The notes: generated by a model not told the origin, from the sequence alone. A stretch of 64,000 nt of DNA from Chromobacterium alkanivorans (GCF_016937655.1 NZ_JAFHKL010000011.1:62001-126000), one strand, 5' to 3'; numbered from the stretch's first letter, positions 35,820 to 46,702 are shown. Numbers and translations: made by a program.

Positions 35820-35837
35820 GATTATAGGGCGATAATC
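35820..35837. promoter_or_regulatory. candidate LysR operator
   Basis: GATTATAGGGCGATAATC is a perfect 6-bp inverted repeat with a six-base spacer. It contains T-N11-A spacing and lies midway between the divergent NAD(P)-binding and lysR starts. It is the classic place and form of a LysR-type autoregulatory site. Confidence 0.5.
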
Positions 35838-35876
35838 CGGCAAGAATAAGATTGATAGTTTAGCTGAGCTTAATAA

Positions 35877-36761
35877 ATGGATGCATTGCGACGGATGGCG
35901 GTCTTCGCCATGGTGGTGGACAAGGGTTCGATGAATGGCGCGGCGCGGGAACTGGGCATGACGCCGTCGGCGGTCAGCCAGCACATCAGCAAGCTGGAGC
36001 AGCAGCACGGCGTCAGCCTGCTGCACCGGACTACCCGCAAGCTGACGCTGACCGAGGCCGGCAGCCTGTTCTACCAGGGTTGCGCCGACATGCTGGCGGC
36101 GGCGCAGCTGGCCGAGCAGCGCTTGCTGGAGCTGCGCGACGCGCCGGTGGGCGAGTTGCGCATCGCCGCGCCCACCGGTTTTGCCGGTGCGCTATTGAGT
36201 GAGGCGCTGACGCCCCTATTGAGCGCGCACTCGGGCCTGAAGCTGCGGTTGTTCTTCCACGATGAAATGATAGACCTGGTGGACAATCGCATCGATCTGG
36301 CCTTGCGCGCCGGCGTGCTCAAGGACTCCAGCCTGGTGGCGCGCCATCTGGCTGACTGGCCGAACGTGCTGTGCGCGTCGCCGGCCTATCTCGCGCGTCA
36401 GTCGGCGATCACGCGGCCGGAGCAATTGTCCGCGCTGCAATGGGTGGCCTTGTCCGACCGCAAGCTGGGTTGGCTGGCCTTCGAGCACGCGGACGGCAGC
36501 TGCTTCACCGCCGAGCCGGACGCGCGCTTGGTCAGCAACAACATCGTCGCCGCGCGCCAGTTTGTGCTGGCCGGCATGGGGGTGGCGGTGCAGCCGGAGC
36601 CGGAGATACGCCAGGAACTGGCCGACGGCAGGCTGCTGCGGGTGTTGCCGGAGTGGAGCTTGCCGCCGCTGGCGATCTACGCGGTGACGCCGCGCCGCGA
36701 CATCCAGCCGGCGAAGGTGCGCTACGCGATCGAGGCGCTGCGCGCCAGCCTGAGCAAATGA
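35877..36761 (+). CDS. LysR-family transcriptional regulator
   Basis: 294 residues. DNA-binding domain: MDALRRMAVFAMVVDKGSMNGAARELGMTPSAVSQHISKLEQQHG, then the effector domain of the CrgA/AaeR type (GELRIAAPTGFAGALLSEAL, VSNNIVAARQFVLAGMGVA). It is divergent from the NAD(P)-binding reductase gene, which it probably controls. Confidence 0.93.
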   Translation: MDALRRMAVFAMVVDKGSMNGAARELGMTPSAVSQHISKLEQQHGVSLLHRTTRKLTLTEAGSLFYQGCADMLAAAQLAEQRLLELRDAPVGELRIAAPTGFAGALLSEALTPLLSAHSGLKLRLFFHDEMIDLVDNRIDLALRAGVLKDSSLVARHLADWPNVLCASPAYLARQSAITRPEQLSALQWVALSDRKLGWLAFEHADGSCFTAEPDARLVSNNIVAARQFVLAGMGVAVQPEPEIRQELADGRLLRVLPEWSLPPLAIYAVTPRRDIQPAKVRYAIEALRASLSK

Positions 36762-36790
36762 AAAACGCCGCCGGCAAAGCCGGCGGCGTG
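36761..36790 (-). terminator. terminator of the porin gene
   Basis: Stem CGCCGCCGGC / GCCGGCGGCG with an AAA loop. On the minus strand it is followed by TTTTT, which also overlaps the lysR stop. It acts for the porin on the minus strand and may also serve lysR weakly. Confidence 0.85.
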
Positions 36791-36813
36791 ATTAGGATTG
36801 CGCTTGCTCAGGA

Positions 36814-37998
36814 TCAGAAGGCGACCTTGAAGCCCACGCCGAAGGCTTGCGGGTCGTTGCCGGCGGAGAGCGAAGCGTTGCTGGCGCCCAGGTTGCTGTC
36901 GTACACCGGGTTGTTGGCGAAGTTGGCCTTGGCCTTGGCGTTGTTGCTGATCTTGGTGTAATAAGCCAGCACTTGGGTGGTTTTGGACAGATTGTAAGTG
37001 CCGCCCAGGACCCATTGTTTGGCCTTGAAGTCGTCGCCGTTGACGCCGGCGCCGGTGTTCTTCAGCGTGCCCAGCTGACCGTAGGACAGCTTGACCGAAG
37101 CCGCGCCGAAGTCCTGGCCCAGCGCGAGCAGCCAGTTGTCTTGCTTCAGCTGGCCGCCGCCAACCTGGTCGAAAGTGCCCCATTCGTAGTTGCCGCCGAC
37201 AAAGGTGCCGGTGTCGAATTTATAGCTGGCGGCAATGCTGTAGAAGGTGACGTTCTTGCCGGAGTTCAGCGATAGCACCGCGGGGCTGTTGCTGCTGGAA
37301 GTGTTGTAGGAGTTGTTGTTGGCGAGAACGGCCATATCGTATTGGCGATCCCAGCCGGCGGCCAGGTTCAGGCCTTGCCAGGTATAGCCCAGGCCCAGGG
37401 AGATGCGCTTGGAGTCGTTGCCGGACACGCGGTTCTCGTCCACGCCCCAGGACGCGCCCAGCTTGAAGCCGGCCCAGCTCGGGGAGAAGTAGTGCACCGA
37501 GTTGGCCAGGCGGGCTTCGCCGCGGCTGTTGACCGAGCTGCTGCCGAAGTTGTCGGCGGTGGTGTTGGTCATCAGGTCGGTGCCCAGCGCGCTGTTGCCG
37601 CTGCCGGTGAACATCTTGTAGGCGGAGTCGTATTGACCCAGCAACACGCGGCCGAAGTCGCCGTTGTCGATGCCGATGAAGGTGTTGCGGGTAGCGAAGG
37701 TAGCAGTCTGGCCCTTGTCGTTGGTGCCGCCCTGCTCGAAGTTGCGCAGGCTGTTTTCCACCTGCCAGATCGCCTTGGTGCCGCCGCCAAGATCCTCAAA
37801 GCCCTTGAAGCCGATGCGGGAGTTGTGGTCGACGATGCGGGTGCGGCTGCTGTATTCGGTGCCGCCGGCGCTGGCGCCGGTGGCTTTGCTCGATTCGATG
37901 CCGCCGCTCAGGAAACCGTAGATGGTCACGTCAGCGTGGGCTGCAACGGGCAAGGCGAACATTGCGGCAAGCAGTGCTGCCAGATTTTTCTTTTGCAT
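36814..37998 (-). CDS. general outer-membrane porin (Gram-negative, Neisseria/Burkholderia type)
   Basis: 394 residues. A signal peptide MQKKNLAALLAAMFALPVAA, cut after AHA, is followed by mature DVTIYGFLSGGIESS, the hallmark of the trimeric 16-strand porins of betaproteobacteria. Further blocks are SRIGFKGFEDLGGGTKAIWQ and QYDSAYKMF (loop 3 region), and the C-terminal Phe (FGVGFKVAF) is the signal for BAM-mediated insertion. GGAG lies eight bases before the ATG. It has a long AT-rich upstream region and its own terminator, so it is a separate, probably highly expressed gene. Confidence 0.95.
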   Translation of the reverse strand: MQKKNLAALLAAMFALPVAAHADVTIYGFLSGGIESSKATGASAGGTEYSSRTRIVDHNSRIGFKGFEDLGGGTKAIWQVENSLRNFEQGGTNDKGQTATFATRNTFIGIDNGDFGRVLLGQYDSAYKMFTGSGNSALGTDLMTNTTADNFGSSSVNSRGEARLANSVHYFSPSWAGFKLGASWGVDENRVSGNDSKRISLGLGYTWQGLNLAAGWDRQYDMAVLANNNSYNTSSSNSPAVLSLNSGKNVTFYSIAASYKFDTGTFVGGNYEWGTFDQVGGGQLKQDNWLLALGQDFGAASVKLSYGQLGTLKNTGAGVNGDDFKAKQWVLGGTYNLSKTTQVLAYYTKISNNAKAKANFANNPVYDSNLGASNASLSAGNDPQAFGVGFKVAF

Positions 37999-38183
37999 CT
38001 TGAATGCTCCAAGTCAGTTTTTGCTTTACTAAAGTCAGGTGCCGAACCTGGCGGCCCCGCAATATTTATTCATCAATAAACTGCGGTATCGCCACAACAC
38101 TTGTCTTAGTTTAGCCACAAAATATGACGTGGGTGTTGCAATGTTGTTGCATCAAGATAATTCGGACAGGGTTAGTGTTGCAA

Positions 38184-38495
38184 TTACGCCAAGAATTGAT
38201 TCGGGTAGACCTCGTCCAGCAGGGTGCGGCAGTCGACGATGCGCAGGTCGTTGTCCTTGGCGAAATCCATCAGAAAGCAAAACACCTGCGGGCTGATTTT
38301 TTCCAGTTTCTTGTCCACGGCCACGCAGCGGACGCCGTCCAGCATCATCGGGCGGACGTGGGCGTGGTAGTGCAGCTTTTGATCGTCGAAGGAGGCTAGG
38401 ATGCCGGCCAGGCGTTCGGCCCAGTCGCTGGGGCGAAAGGTGCGCCCCTCGGAAGTGATGCCCTGGATGACTATTTCGTATGGATTGCAGATCAT
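38184..38495 (-). CDS. DUF3579 domain protein
   Basis: 103 residues beginning MICNPYEIVIQGITSEGRTF with RPSDWAERLAGILASF, matching the DUF3579 family of small betaproteobacterial cytosolic proteins. No function is known. It is flanked by the porin promoter region on one side and dinG on the other, with 126 bp to dinG. It is probably a single-gene unit. Confidence 0.9.
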   Translation of the reverse strand: MICNPYEIVIQGITSEGRTFRPSDWAERLAGILASFDDQKLHYHAHVRPMMLDGVRCVAVDKKLEKISPQVFCFLMDFAKDNDLRIVDCRTLLDEVYPNQFLA

Positions 38496-38621
38496 GGCGG
38501 TGGACCGGAGTGTTTGCTTTTGGTTTAGCCTGTTTTTTATCGTCTGCTAAGCGATTTGCGCTTGGCGTTTTATGTTCAGGCGTTTTGTTTGTTGCTGAAT
38601 ATTTAGCATTTTACCCGAAAA

Positions 38622-40748
38622 TCAGATGCGCTTGAATGGCGGCAGCGAGGCGAGCAGCCGTTTGCCGTAGCTTTGCTTTTGCAGCCGATTGTCCAGGATG
38701 GTGACGCGGCCGTAATCGCGCTCGGTGCGGATCAGGCGGCCGACGGCCTGCACCAGCTTGATCGAGGCTTCCGGCACCGTCAGTTCGATGAAGGGGTTGC
38801 CGCCGCGTTTCTCTATCCAGCGCGACAGGGTTTTGCCCACCGGGTCGTCCGGCATCGCGAACGGCAGCTTGGCAATAATCACGTGCACGCAGCTTTCGCC
38901 GGGAAGGTCCAGGCCTTCGGAGAAGGAGTCCAGGCCGAAGATCACGCTGGGCTCGCCCTGTTTCAGCCGTTGATGGTGCTGTTCTATCAGCAGGCTCTTG
39001 GGGATTTCGCCCTGGATCAGCAGCCGCTCGCGCAGCGCGGACGGCAGGCCGGCGGCGACGTCCTGCATCTGCTTGCGGGAGGAGAACAGCACCAGGGTGC
39101 CGACCGCTTCCTTCAGATCGATCAGCTTGGGCAGCCATTCGACGATTTCGCGGGTATGGCCGCCGGCGTCCTTGGGGCTGGCCAGCATAGGCGGCAGATA
39201 AAGCTCGCCCTGTTCGTCGAAGTTGAACGGGGAGTCCAGCGCCACGCAGCTGACCTCCGGCATCCATTTGAGGCCGGTTTGCGACAGCAGCAGGTCGAAT
39301 TCGCCCAAGGAACGCAGCGTGGCCGAGGTCAGGATGGCGCCGGCGGCGCGACGCCACAGCGTGGCAGCCAGGCTGGCGGCGGCGCTGACCGGCGAGGCGG
39401 AAAACAGGTAATCGCCCTTTCCCTCGGCGCGGCGGGTAATCCATTTGGCGATGGGCGGGCTGCTGGGCTCGGTTTCCTTTTCAAACAACTCCCACACCGC
39501 CAGCAGCTGTTCGGCGCGCGCGGTGAGGAAGCCCAGGTCGGAGGAGGTCTTGTCGACTTGGGCCGCTTCGCCGCCCTTGTCCTTGCGCGCCTCGCCCAGC
39601 GCGTCGGTCAGCAGGCTCAGTTGCTTGAACAGCGAGCGCGCCGAGGTGGCCATATTGGCGGTGGGGCCCTGGAAGCGCTCCGGCAGCACGCCGTCTTCTA
39701 TCAGCCAGGTGGGCTCCAGATTGTCGCTGGAGGCGGCCAGCGTGTCTTCGCCCTCCAGCAGCCACAGCCATTCGGTCAGCGTTTCGGAACAGGCGCTGGC
39801 GGCTTCTATCGCCTGGCTGACGATTTCCACCTTGTCGGTCAGCGCCTCCACGCGGATGGCGGCGGCGGCCACTTTGTCCAGCCAGGACATGGCCTGAGCC
39901 AGCGAATGTTCGGCGGAAAACTGGTTAACCGCCTTTTTGGCCAGGTGGTGCGCCTCGTCGATACAGTAGTAACTTTCTTCCGGCGCCGGCAGGATTACGC
40001 CGCCGCCCATGGACACGTCGGCCAGCATCAGATCGTGGTTGGCCACCACCACGTCCACGTTTTCCAGCACGTCGCGCGCCAGGTAGAACGGACATTCCGG
40101 CCGGTTGGGACAGGCGGCCTTCAGGCAGCCGTGGCGGTCGTTGGTGACGCGCGACCACAGGCCGTCGTCGATCACGCTGTCCCAGGCGTCGCGGTCGCCG
40201 TTCCAGCGGCGGTAGTAGAAGGCGTCGGCCAGCTGGCGCAGGGTTTCGATCTCGCCGGCTTCCGGCTTGCGGTCCCACAGCGCCAGCGTCGGGTCCAGGT
40301 CCAGCAGCTGGCCTTGGGCGTTTTCGGCGGTCAGCGCGTAGATGCGCTGCGGGCACAGATAGCGGCCGCGGCCCTTGGCCAAGGCGAAGGTCAGCGGCAG
40401 GCCGCTGTTCTCGACGACGAAGGGCAGGTCGCGGTTGACCAGCTGTTCCTGCAGGGCGATGGTGGCGCTGGTGACCACCAGCTTCTTGGCGCGGGACTTG
40501 GCCATCACGCCGCCGGCAAGCAGATAGGCCAGGCTTTTGCCGACCCCGGTGGGGCCTTCGATCACGGCGATGCTTTCGCCGGCGCGTTCCGGCCAGTCGT
40601 CGCCTTCCTTGTCCTTGCTGCGCGACAGGGCGTTGGCGATTTCCGCCAGCATGCGGCGTTGCGCGGCGCGCGGGCGAAAGCCCGGCAGGTTGTCGGCTAT
40701 GGTCCGGTAATGGTCGCGAATCGCGTCTTTTTCAGCAGGGGTCAGCAT
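38622..40748 (-). CDS. dinG: ATP-dependent DNA helicase DinG
   Basis: Damage-inducible 5'-3' superfamily 2 helicase with an iron-sulfur cluster (XPD-like), resolving R-loops and forks. 708 residues, near E. coli's 716. Walker A is EGPTGVGKSLAYLL (about 65-78). The Fe-S cysteines lie in RGRYLCPQ and in GCLKAACPNRPECPFY. The Walker B box is CIDEAHHLAKK (DEAH). The helicase C-terminal block SFSEGLDLPGESC is also present, with QAVGRLIRTERDYG. Confidence 0.95.
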   Translation of the reverse strand: MLTPAEKDAIRDHYRTIADNLPGFRPRAAQRRMLAEIANALSRSKDKEGDDWPERAGESIAVIEGPTGVGKSLAYLLAGGVMAKSRAKKLVVTSATIALQEQLVNRDLPFVVENSGLPLTFALAKGRGRYLCPQRIYALTAENAQGQLLDLDPTLALWDRKPEAGEIETLRQLADAFYYRRWNGDRDAWDSVIDDGLWSRVTNDRHGCLKAACPNRPECPFYLARDVLENVDVVVANHDLMLADVSMGGGVILPAPEESYYCIDEAHHLAKKAVNQFSAEHSLAQAMSWLDKVAAAAIRVEALTDKVEIVSQAIEAASACSETLTEWLWLLEGEDTLAASSDNLEPTWLIEDGVLPERFQGPTANMATSARSLFKQLSLLTDALGEARKDKGGEAAQVDKTSSDLGFLTARAEQLLAVWELFEKETEPSSPPIAKWITRRAEGKGDYLFSASPVSAAASLAATLWRRAAGAILTSATLRSLGEFDLLLSQTGLKWMPEVSCVALDSPFNFDEQGELYLPPMLASPKDAGGHTREIVEWLPKLIDLKEAVGTLVLFSSRKQMQDVAAGLPSALRERLLIQGEIPKSLLIEQHHQRLKQGEPSVIFGLDSFSEGLDLPGESCVHVIIAKLPFAMPDDPVGKTLSRWIEKRGGNPFIELTVPEASIKLVQAVGRLIRTERDYGRVTILDNRLQKQSYGKRLLASLPPFKRI

Positions 40749-40963
40749 GGCGGCGATTGTACCGCAAGGGGGCGGCCTTGTCTGGCCGCGCCGAGCCGGG
40801 CGCCGAATATGGGGAAATGCTGATGTGCGACTGCAAAATGACGCCGACGCGCCGATGTGGATAGGATAGGCAAATATAAAAACAAGCGAAATTGCGCGAG
40901 CGACTCAGGCAGACAAATCCATCAATAACAGCGCAAAGCAACATCAACAGGAGAAACCCTATC

Positions 40964-42922
40964 ATGACACCCGTTAGCCGAGTGCTGGTGGTTAGCGACG
41001 ACGCCAAATGGCAGGCCGATGTGCTGGCCGGACTGGGCGCCGCCGCGGTCCGGCTGGAAAACCCCTATGGCCTGACTTTCGTCGGCGTCGCGCGCAGCCA
41101 GGACGCGCTGGATCAGATCGCCCGAGACGGCGACGTCCAGGTGGTGCTGGTGGACAAGCAGTTGCAGGAGAAGGGCGTCAGCCAGGCGGCGGCGCAGCTG
41201 GCCAACCGCATCAGCGCCTTCCGCCCGGAAATTTCGTTGTACGTGCTGTTGTTCGACGACGACGAACGCGCCTTGGTGGAAGACCTGGCCAGCCACGCGG
41301 TGGACGGTTATTTCTATCGCGACGAACTGGATTTTCACGGCTGGTTCCGCATCCTGTCGGCGGAGCTGGCGGAGAAGTCCGCGACGCCGTTCTACGACAA
41401 GCTCAAGCAATACGTGCGCATGGCCAAGGACTCCTGGCACACGCCAGGCCATTCCGGCGGGGATTCCCTGAAAGGCAGCCCCTGGGTCGGCGACTTCCAC
41501 GACTTCGTCGGCGAAAGCATGCTGCGCGCCGATCTGTCGGTGTCGGTGCCGATGCTGGATTCGCTGCTGCACCCGACCGGGGTGATAGAGGAGTCGCAGA
41601 TGCTGGCGGCCAAGGCCTTCGGCGCCAAGCGCACCTATTTCGCCACCAACGGCACCTCCACCTCCAACAAGGTGATCTTCCAGACCTTGCTGGCGCCCGG
41701 CGACAAGCTGCTGCTGGACCGCAATTGTCACAAATCGGTGCACCACGGGGTGATTCTGTCCGGCGCGCTGCCGGTGTACCTGGACTCCTCGATCAACAAG
41801 CAGTTCGGCATTTTCGGTCCGGTGCCCAAGGAAACCATCTTCGCCGCCATCGCAGCCAATCCGGACGCGCGGGTGCTGATCCTGACCTCCTGCACCTACG
41901 ACGGCCTGCGCTACGATCTGAAGCCCATCATCGAGGCCGCGCACGAGCAGGGCATCAAGGTCATCGTCGACGAGGCCTGGTACGGCTTCGCCCGTTTCCA
42001 CCCGGCGTTCCGGCCGACGGCGCTGGAGTCCGGCGCCGACTACGTGACCCAGAGCACGCACAAGGTGCTGTCGGCGTTCTCCCAGGCCAGCATGATCCAC
42101 GTCAACGACCCCGGCTTCGACGCGCATCTGTTCCGCGAGAACTTCAATATGCACGCGTCGACCAGCCCGCAGTACAACCTGATCGCCAGCCTGGACGTGG
42201 CGCGCAAGCAGGCGGTGATGGAGGGCTACCGGCTGTTGGACCGCACGCTGAAGCTGGCGCAGGAGTTGCGCGACAAGATCAACTCCACCGGCGCCTTCCG
42301 GGTGCTGGAGTTGTCTGACCTGCTGCCGGAGGAGGTGCGCGAGGACGGCATCCAGTTGGACCCGACCAAGCTGACCGTGGACATCACTCAGTCCGGCTTT
42401 ACCGCCGACGAGCTGCAGCAGGCGCTGTTCGAGCGCTACAACGTCCAGGTGGAGAAGTCCACCTTCAGCACCATCACCCTGCTGCTGACCTTGGGAACCA
42501 CTCGCAGCAAGGTGTCGCGGCTGTATGACGCGATGCTGCGGCTGGCCAAGGAAAAGCGCCCGCCGCGGCCGCTGGGGAGGATGCCGGAAATCCCGCGTTT
42601 CTCCCGCTTGGCCAGTCTGCCGCGCGACGCGTTTTACGAGGCCGGCGAGCGCCTGCCGCTGCTGGACGACGACGGCCGGCCCAACGCGGCGCTGGTTGGA
42701 CGCGTCTGCTGCGACCAGATCGTGCCGTATCCGCCCGGCATTCCGGTGCTGGTGCCCGGCCAGGTGATAGACGACACCATCCTCGCTTATTTGGCGCGAC
42801 TGCAAAAAACCCAGAAATCCATAGAAATGCACGGTTTGGCCGAGGACGGCGGCGAGTTTTTGCTGCGGGTGCTCAAAGAGGGGGAGCTGGCGCAACTGCC
42901 GGGACGCGCCTTGTTCAAATGA
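40964..42922 (+). CDS. Orn/Lys/Arg decarboxylase, PLP-dependent (substrate unresolved)
   Basis: 652 residues: an N-terminal receiver-like wing domain (about 1-125), the aspartate-aminotransferase-fold PLP domain with the Schiff-base lysine in TQSTHKVLSAFSQAS (K367), and the C-terminal domain ending ELAQLPGRALFK. RMAKDSWHTPGHSGGDSL and TYFATNGTSTSNKVI are also family blocks. Lys, Arg or Orn could be the substrate; the motifs do not decide. AGGAG is 10 bases before the ATG. It stands upstream of argF and argG on the same strand, but a 192-bp gap suggests a separate unit. Confidence 0.92.
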   Translation: MTPVSRVLVVSDDAKWQADVLAGLGAAAVRLENPYGLTFVGVARSQDALDQIARDGDVQVVLVDKQLQEKGVSQAAAQLANRISAFRPEISLYVLLFDDDERALVEDLASHAVDGYFYRDELDFHGWFRILSAELAEKSATPFYDKLKQYVRMAKDSWHTPGHSGGDSLKGSPWVGDFHDFVGESMLRADLSVSVPMLDSLLHPTGVIEESQMLAAKAFGAKRTYFATNGTSTSNKVIFQTLLAPGDKLLLDRNCHKSVHHGVILSGALPVYLDSSINKQFGIFGPVPKETIFAAIAANPDARVLILTSCTYDGLRYDLKPIIEAAHEQGIKVIVDEAWYGFARFHPAFRPTALESGADYVTQSTHKVLSAFSQASMIHVNDPGFDAHLFRENFNMHASTSPQYNLIASLDVARKQAVMEGYRLLDRTLKLAQELRDKINSTGAFRVLELSDLLPEEVREDGIQLDPTKLTVDITQSGFTADELQQALFERYNVQVEKSTFSTITLLLTLGTTRSKVSRLYDAMLRLAKEKRPPRPLGRMPEIPRFSRLASLPRDAFYEAGERLPLLDDDGRPNAALVGRVCCDQIVPYPPGIPVLVPGQVIDDTILAYLARLQKTQKSIEMHGLAEDGGEFLLRVLKEGELAQLPGRALFK

Positions 42923-43114
42923 ATGCTTGTCAGACAGGCTGATTTCCGATAAATATAACTCTTGTCGCAATTATGTAAATTATACGCCCTGCGTAGACAT
43001 GCTTGCGACGCCTGTGAATGACTTGAGACCAGCGTGTAGTAATGTGCCATCGCGCATGAAGGACACTGAAACGGTGTCGAACGCGCGGTGGCCTTTTTTT
43101 TGAAATGGAGCACC

Positions 43115-44038
43115 ATGACGTCCCCTAGGCATTACCTGCAATTCAGCGACCTGACCCACGAGGAATACCGCCACATCTTCGAGCGCAGCAAGGTCCTGAA
43201 ACGACGACGTAGCGACGGCCAGCTGTACCAGCCGCTCGTCGGCAAGGTGATGTCCATGGTGTTCGAAAAGAATTCCACCCGCACCCGCGTTTCTTTCGAG
43301 GCGGGCATGGCGCAACTGGGCGGCCACGCGATGTTCCTGGACTCGCAAAGCTCGCAAATGGGCCGCGGCGAGCCCATCGAGGACACCGCCCGCGTGCTGT
43401 CCCGGATGAGCGACATCATCATGATCCGCACCTACGAGCAGGCGCTGGTGCAGCGGCTGGCCGCGCACTCCAGGGTGCCGGTGATCAACGGCCTGACCAA
43501 CGAGTACCACCCGTGCCAGATTCTGGCGGACATCTTCACCTATATCGAGCAACGCGGCTCGATCAAGGGCAAGACCGTGGCCTGGATAGGCGACGGCAAC
43601 AATGTCTGCCGCACCTGGCTGCAGGCGGCTCGCATCCTGGGCTTCAAGCTCAAGGTGGCGACGCCGGTGGGCTTCGAGCTGAAGGCCTTGGACGGCCAGC
43701 ATTACGGCCCCGAGCACTTCGAACCCAGCCACAGCGCCAGCCACGCGGCGGCCGGCGCGGACCTGGTGACCACCGACGTGTTCACCAGCATGGGCTTCGA
43801 GGCGGAGAAGGAAGCGCGGCTGGAAGCCTTCCGCGACTACCAGGTGACGCCGGAGCTGATGAAGCTGGCCAAGCCGGACGCCTTGTTCATGCACTGTTTG
43901 CCGGCGCACCGAGGCGAGGAAGTGGCCGCCGCGGTGATAGACGGGCCGCAGAGCGTGGTCTGGGACGAGGCGGAGAACCGCATGCACGTGCAGAAGGCGC
44001 TGATCGAGTTCCTGCTGCTGGGCCAGCGTTACGACTGA
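43115..44038 (+). CDS. argF: ornithine carbamoyltransferase
   Basis: Forms citrulline from ornithine and carbamoyl phosphate in arginine synthesis. 307 residues. The carbamoyl-phosphate motif is FEKNSTRTRVSFEAGM, the ornithine-binding motif is FMHCLPAHRGEEV, and NEYHPCQILAD is also present. The ATG at 43115 follows GGAG closely. The longer frame adds a Phe-rich stretch without a ribosome site. argG follows after a 99-bp gap, probably in one transcript. Confidence 0.96.
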   Translation: MTSPRHYLQFSDLTHEEYRHIFERSKVLKRRRSDGQLYQPLVGKVMSMVFEKNSTRTRVSFEAGMAQLGGHAMFLDSQSSQMGRGEPIEDTARVLSRMSDIIMIRTYEQALVQRLAAHSRVPVINGLTNEYHPCQILADIFTYIEQRGSIKGKTVAWIGDGNNVCRTWLQAARILGFKLKVATPVGFELKALDGQHYGPEHFEPSHSASHAAAGADLVTTDVFTSMGFEAEKEARLEAFRDYQVTPELMKLAKPDALFMHCLPAHRGEEVAAAVIDGPQSVVWDEAENRMHVQKALIEFLLLGQRYD

Positions 44039-44137
44039 ACACACGATGCGGGCGAGCGCCCGCCGTTCAAGCGATCCGGCAAGGCCGCGCCAGGCGCGGG
44101 CCGGATCCGGCAATCAATGGATTTGAAAGAATACAAA

Positions 44138-45364
<1,227 letters not shown>

Positions 45365-45382
45365 AGCCCCGCGCTTGGCCCG

Positions 45383-45408
45383 AAAAGCCCCCGCTGGGGG
45401 CTTTTTTT
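45383..45408 (+). terminator. terminator of argF-argG
   Basis: Stem AAAAGCCCCC / GGGGGCTTTT with a GCT loop and a seven-T run. The first possible start of the next gene lies only 2 bp beyond. Confidence 0.93.
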
Positions 45409-45409
45409 A

Positions 45410-46309
45410 ATGACGCAAAATATGGAAACCAATAGTAATCGATCCAACGCCTGGATCCCCTGGGCCTTCGTGCTGCTGTGGAGCACCGGCTTCATCGGCG
45501 CCAAGCTGGGCCTGCCTTTCATCGGCCCGTTCACCTTTTTGGCGATAAGGATGGGCCTGACCCTGCTGTGCTTCGGCGCGCTGATCGCCTGCTTCCGGCC
45601 CGCCTGGCCGGATCTGGCGGCGGCCAGGCACCAATGGGCTTGCGGCGCCATGTTGCACGGCCTTTATCTGGGCGCCAGCTTCGCCGGCATCAAGCTGGCG
45701 GTGCCGGCCGGCATCACCGCGCTGATCGTCGGCCTGCAGCCGATACTGACCGCGGTGCTGAGCTGGCTGATGGGCGAACAGCGGCTGAGCCGTATGCAGT
45801 GGCTGGGCCTGGCGACGGGTTTCGGCGGCGCGCTGCTGGTGGTGCTGGGCGGCAAGGGCTTGCAGTTAGGCGCCAATCCCGGCCTGTGGCTGACCGCGCT
45901 GGCCTTGTGCGCGATCACCGCCGGCACCCTGTACCAGAAACGTTTCGGCCAGGGCGTGCATCCGCTGACCGGCGCCTTTCATCAATACCTGGCGGCCTTC
46001 CTGATTACCGGCGCGCTGGCCTTGGGCCTGGAGCGAGGCGATCCCGTCCACTGGAACGGACAGTTGGCCTTGGCCCTGGGTTGGAGCGTGTTGGCGCTGT
46101 CGGTGCTGGCCATCCTGCTGTTGATGCGTATGCTGAAGGACGGCGAGGTCAGCAAGGTGGCCAGCTACTTCTATCTGACGCCGGGCCTGGCGGCGGTGCA
46201 GGCCTGGTGGCTGTTCGACGAGCAGCTGAGCCTGCTGGCGGTGGCGGGCATGTTGTTGGCCGCGCTGGGCGTCGCCCTGGTGCTGCAGCGGCTGCGCTGG
46301 CGTCGATAG
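45410..46309 (+). CDS. EamA/DMT-superfamily permease
   Basis: 299 residues with ten predicted helices in two EamA repeats: WAFVLLWSTGFIGAKLGLP (first helix), GITALIVGLQPILTAVLSWL at the end of the first repeat, and SKVASYFYLTPGLAAVQAWW in the second. Such carriers usually export amino acids or metabolites across the inner membrane; the substrate is unknown. The ATG at 45410 touches the argG terminator, so the in-frame ATG at 45422 (METNSNRSNAW) may be the true start. No strong ribosome site is seen for either. Confidence 0.9.
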   Translation: MTQNMETNSNRSNAWIPWAFVLLWSTGFIGAKLGLPFIGPFTFLAIRMGLTLLCFGALIACFRPAWPDLAAARHQWACGAMLHGLYLGASFAGIKLAVPAGITALIVGLQPILTAVLSWLMGEQRLSRMQWLGLATGFGGALLVVLGGKGLQLGANPGLWLTALALCAITAGTLYQKRFGQGVHPLTGAFHQYLAAFLITGALALGLERGDPVHWNGQLALALGWSVLALSVLAILLLMRMLKDGEVSKVASYFYLTPGLAAVQAWWLFDEQLSLLAVAGMLLAALGVALVLQRLRWRR

Positions 46310-46423
46310 CCGCGCGCGGGCATTGAGCCGGCGGGCGATGGCGAGTATCTTATTACGGCCAGGCGGGGCGCATCGCTAAGACCCCGCCGGTCCGTGATCT
46401 GCTGTGGACGCAAAGGACAACAA

Positions 46424-46627
46424 GTGTCGGAAGAACAATTCACCAATATTTCCATGATCGTCTGCCTGGGCGGCCTGATCATTTTCATGGGCTTCATCAT
46501 CTGGGACCTGGGCAAGAAGGCTCAGGCCGGCAAGATGGGCATGTTCATCCTGTTCCTGGTGCTGGGCTTCGGCGTGTCCGGCTTCCTGTTCAAGAACGTG
46601 TTGGTGGAGTTCCTGATCCAGAAGTGA
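46424..46627 (+). CDS. DUF2788 small membrane protein
   Basis: 67 residues, starting with GTG (read as Met) in SEEQFTNISMIVCLGGLIIF, with AAGGA six bases before it. Two predicted helices: about 10-30 and 40-60 (MGMFILFLVLGFGVSGFLF). It matches the DUF2788 family of betaproteobacterial inner-membrane proteins; function unknown. It is followed by a terminator and stands alone. Confidence 0.88.
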   Translation: MSEEQFTNISMIVCLGGLIIFMGFIIWDLGKKAQAGKMGMFILFLVLGFGVSGFLFKNVLVEFLIQK

Positions 46628-46648
46628 AGACCCGGGATACCGCGAACA

Positions 46649-46676
46649 GCCGGCAAGCGCGCTTGCCGGCTTTTTT
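46649..46676 (+). terminator. terminator of the DUF2788 gene
   Basis: Perfect stem GCCGGCAAGC / GCTTGCCGGC with a GC loop, followed by six T. Confidence 0.92.
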
Positions 46677-46702
46677 ATCGCCTACGGAAAACGAGCGAGC
46701 CG

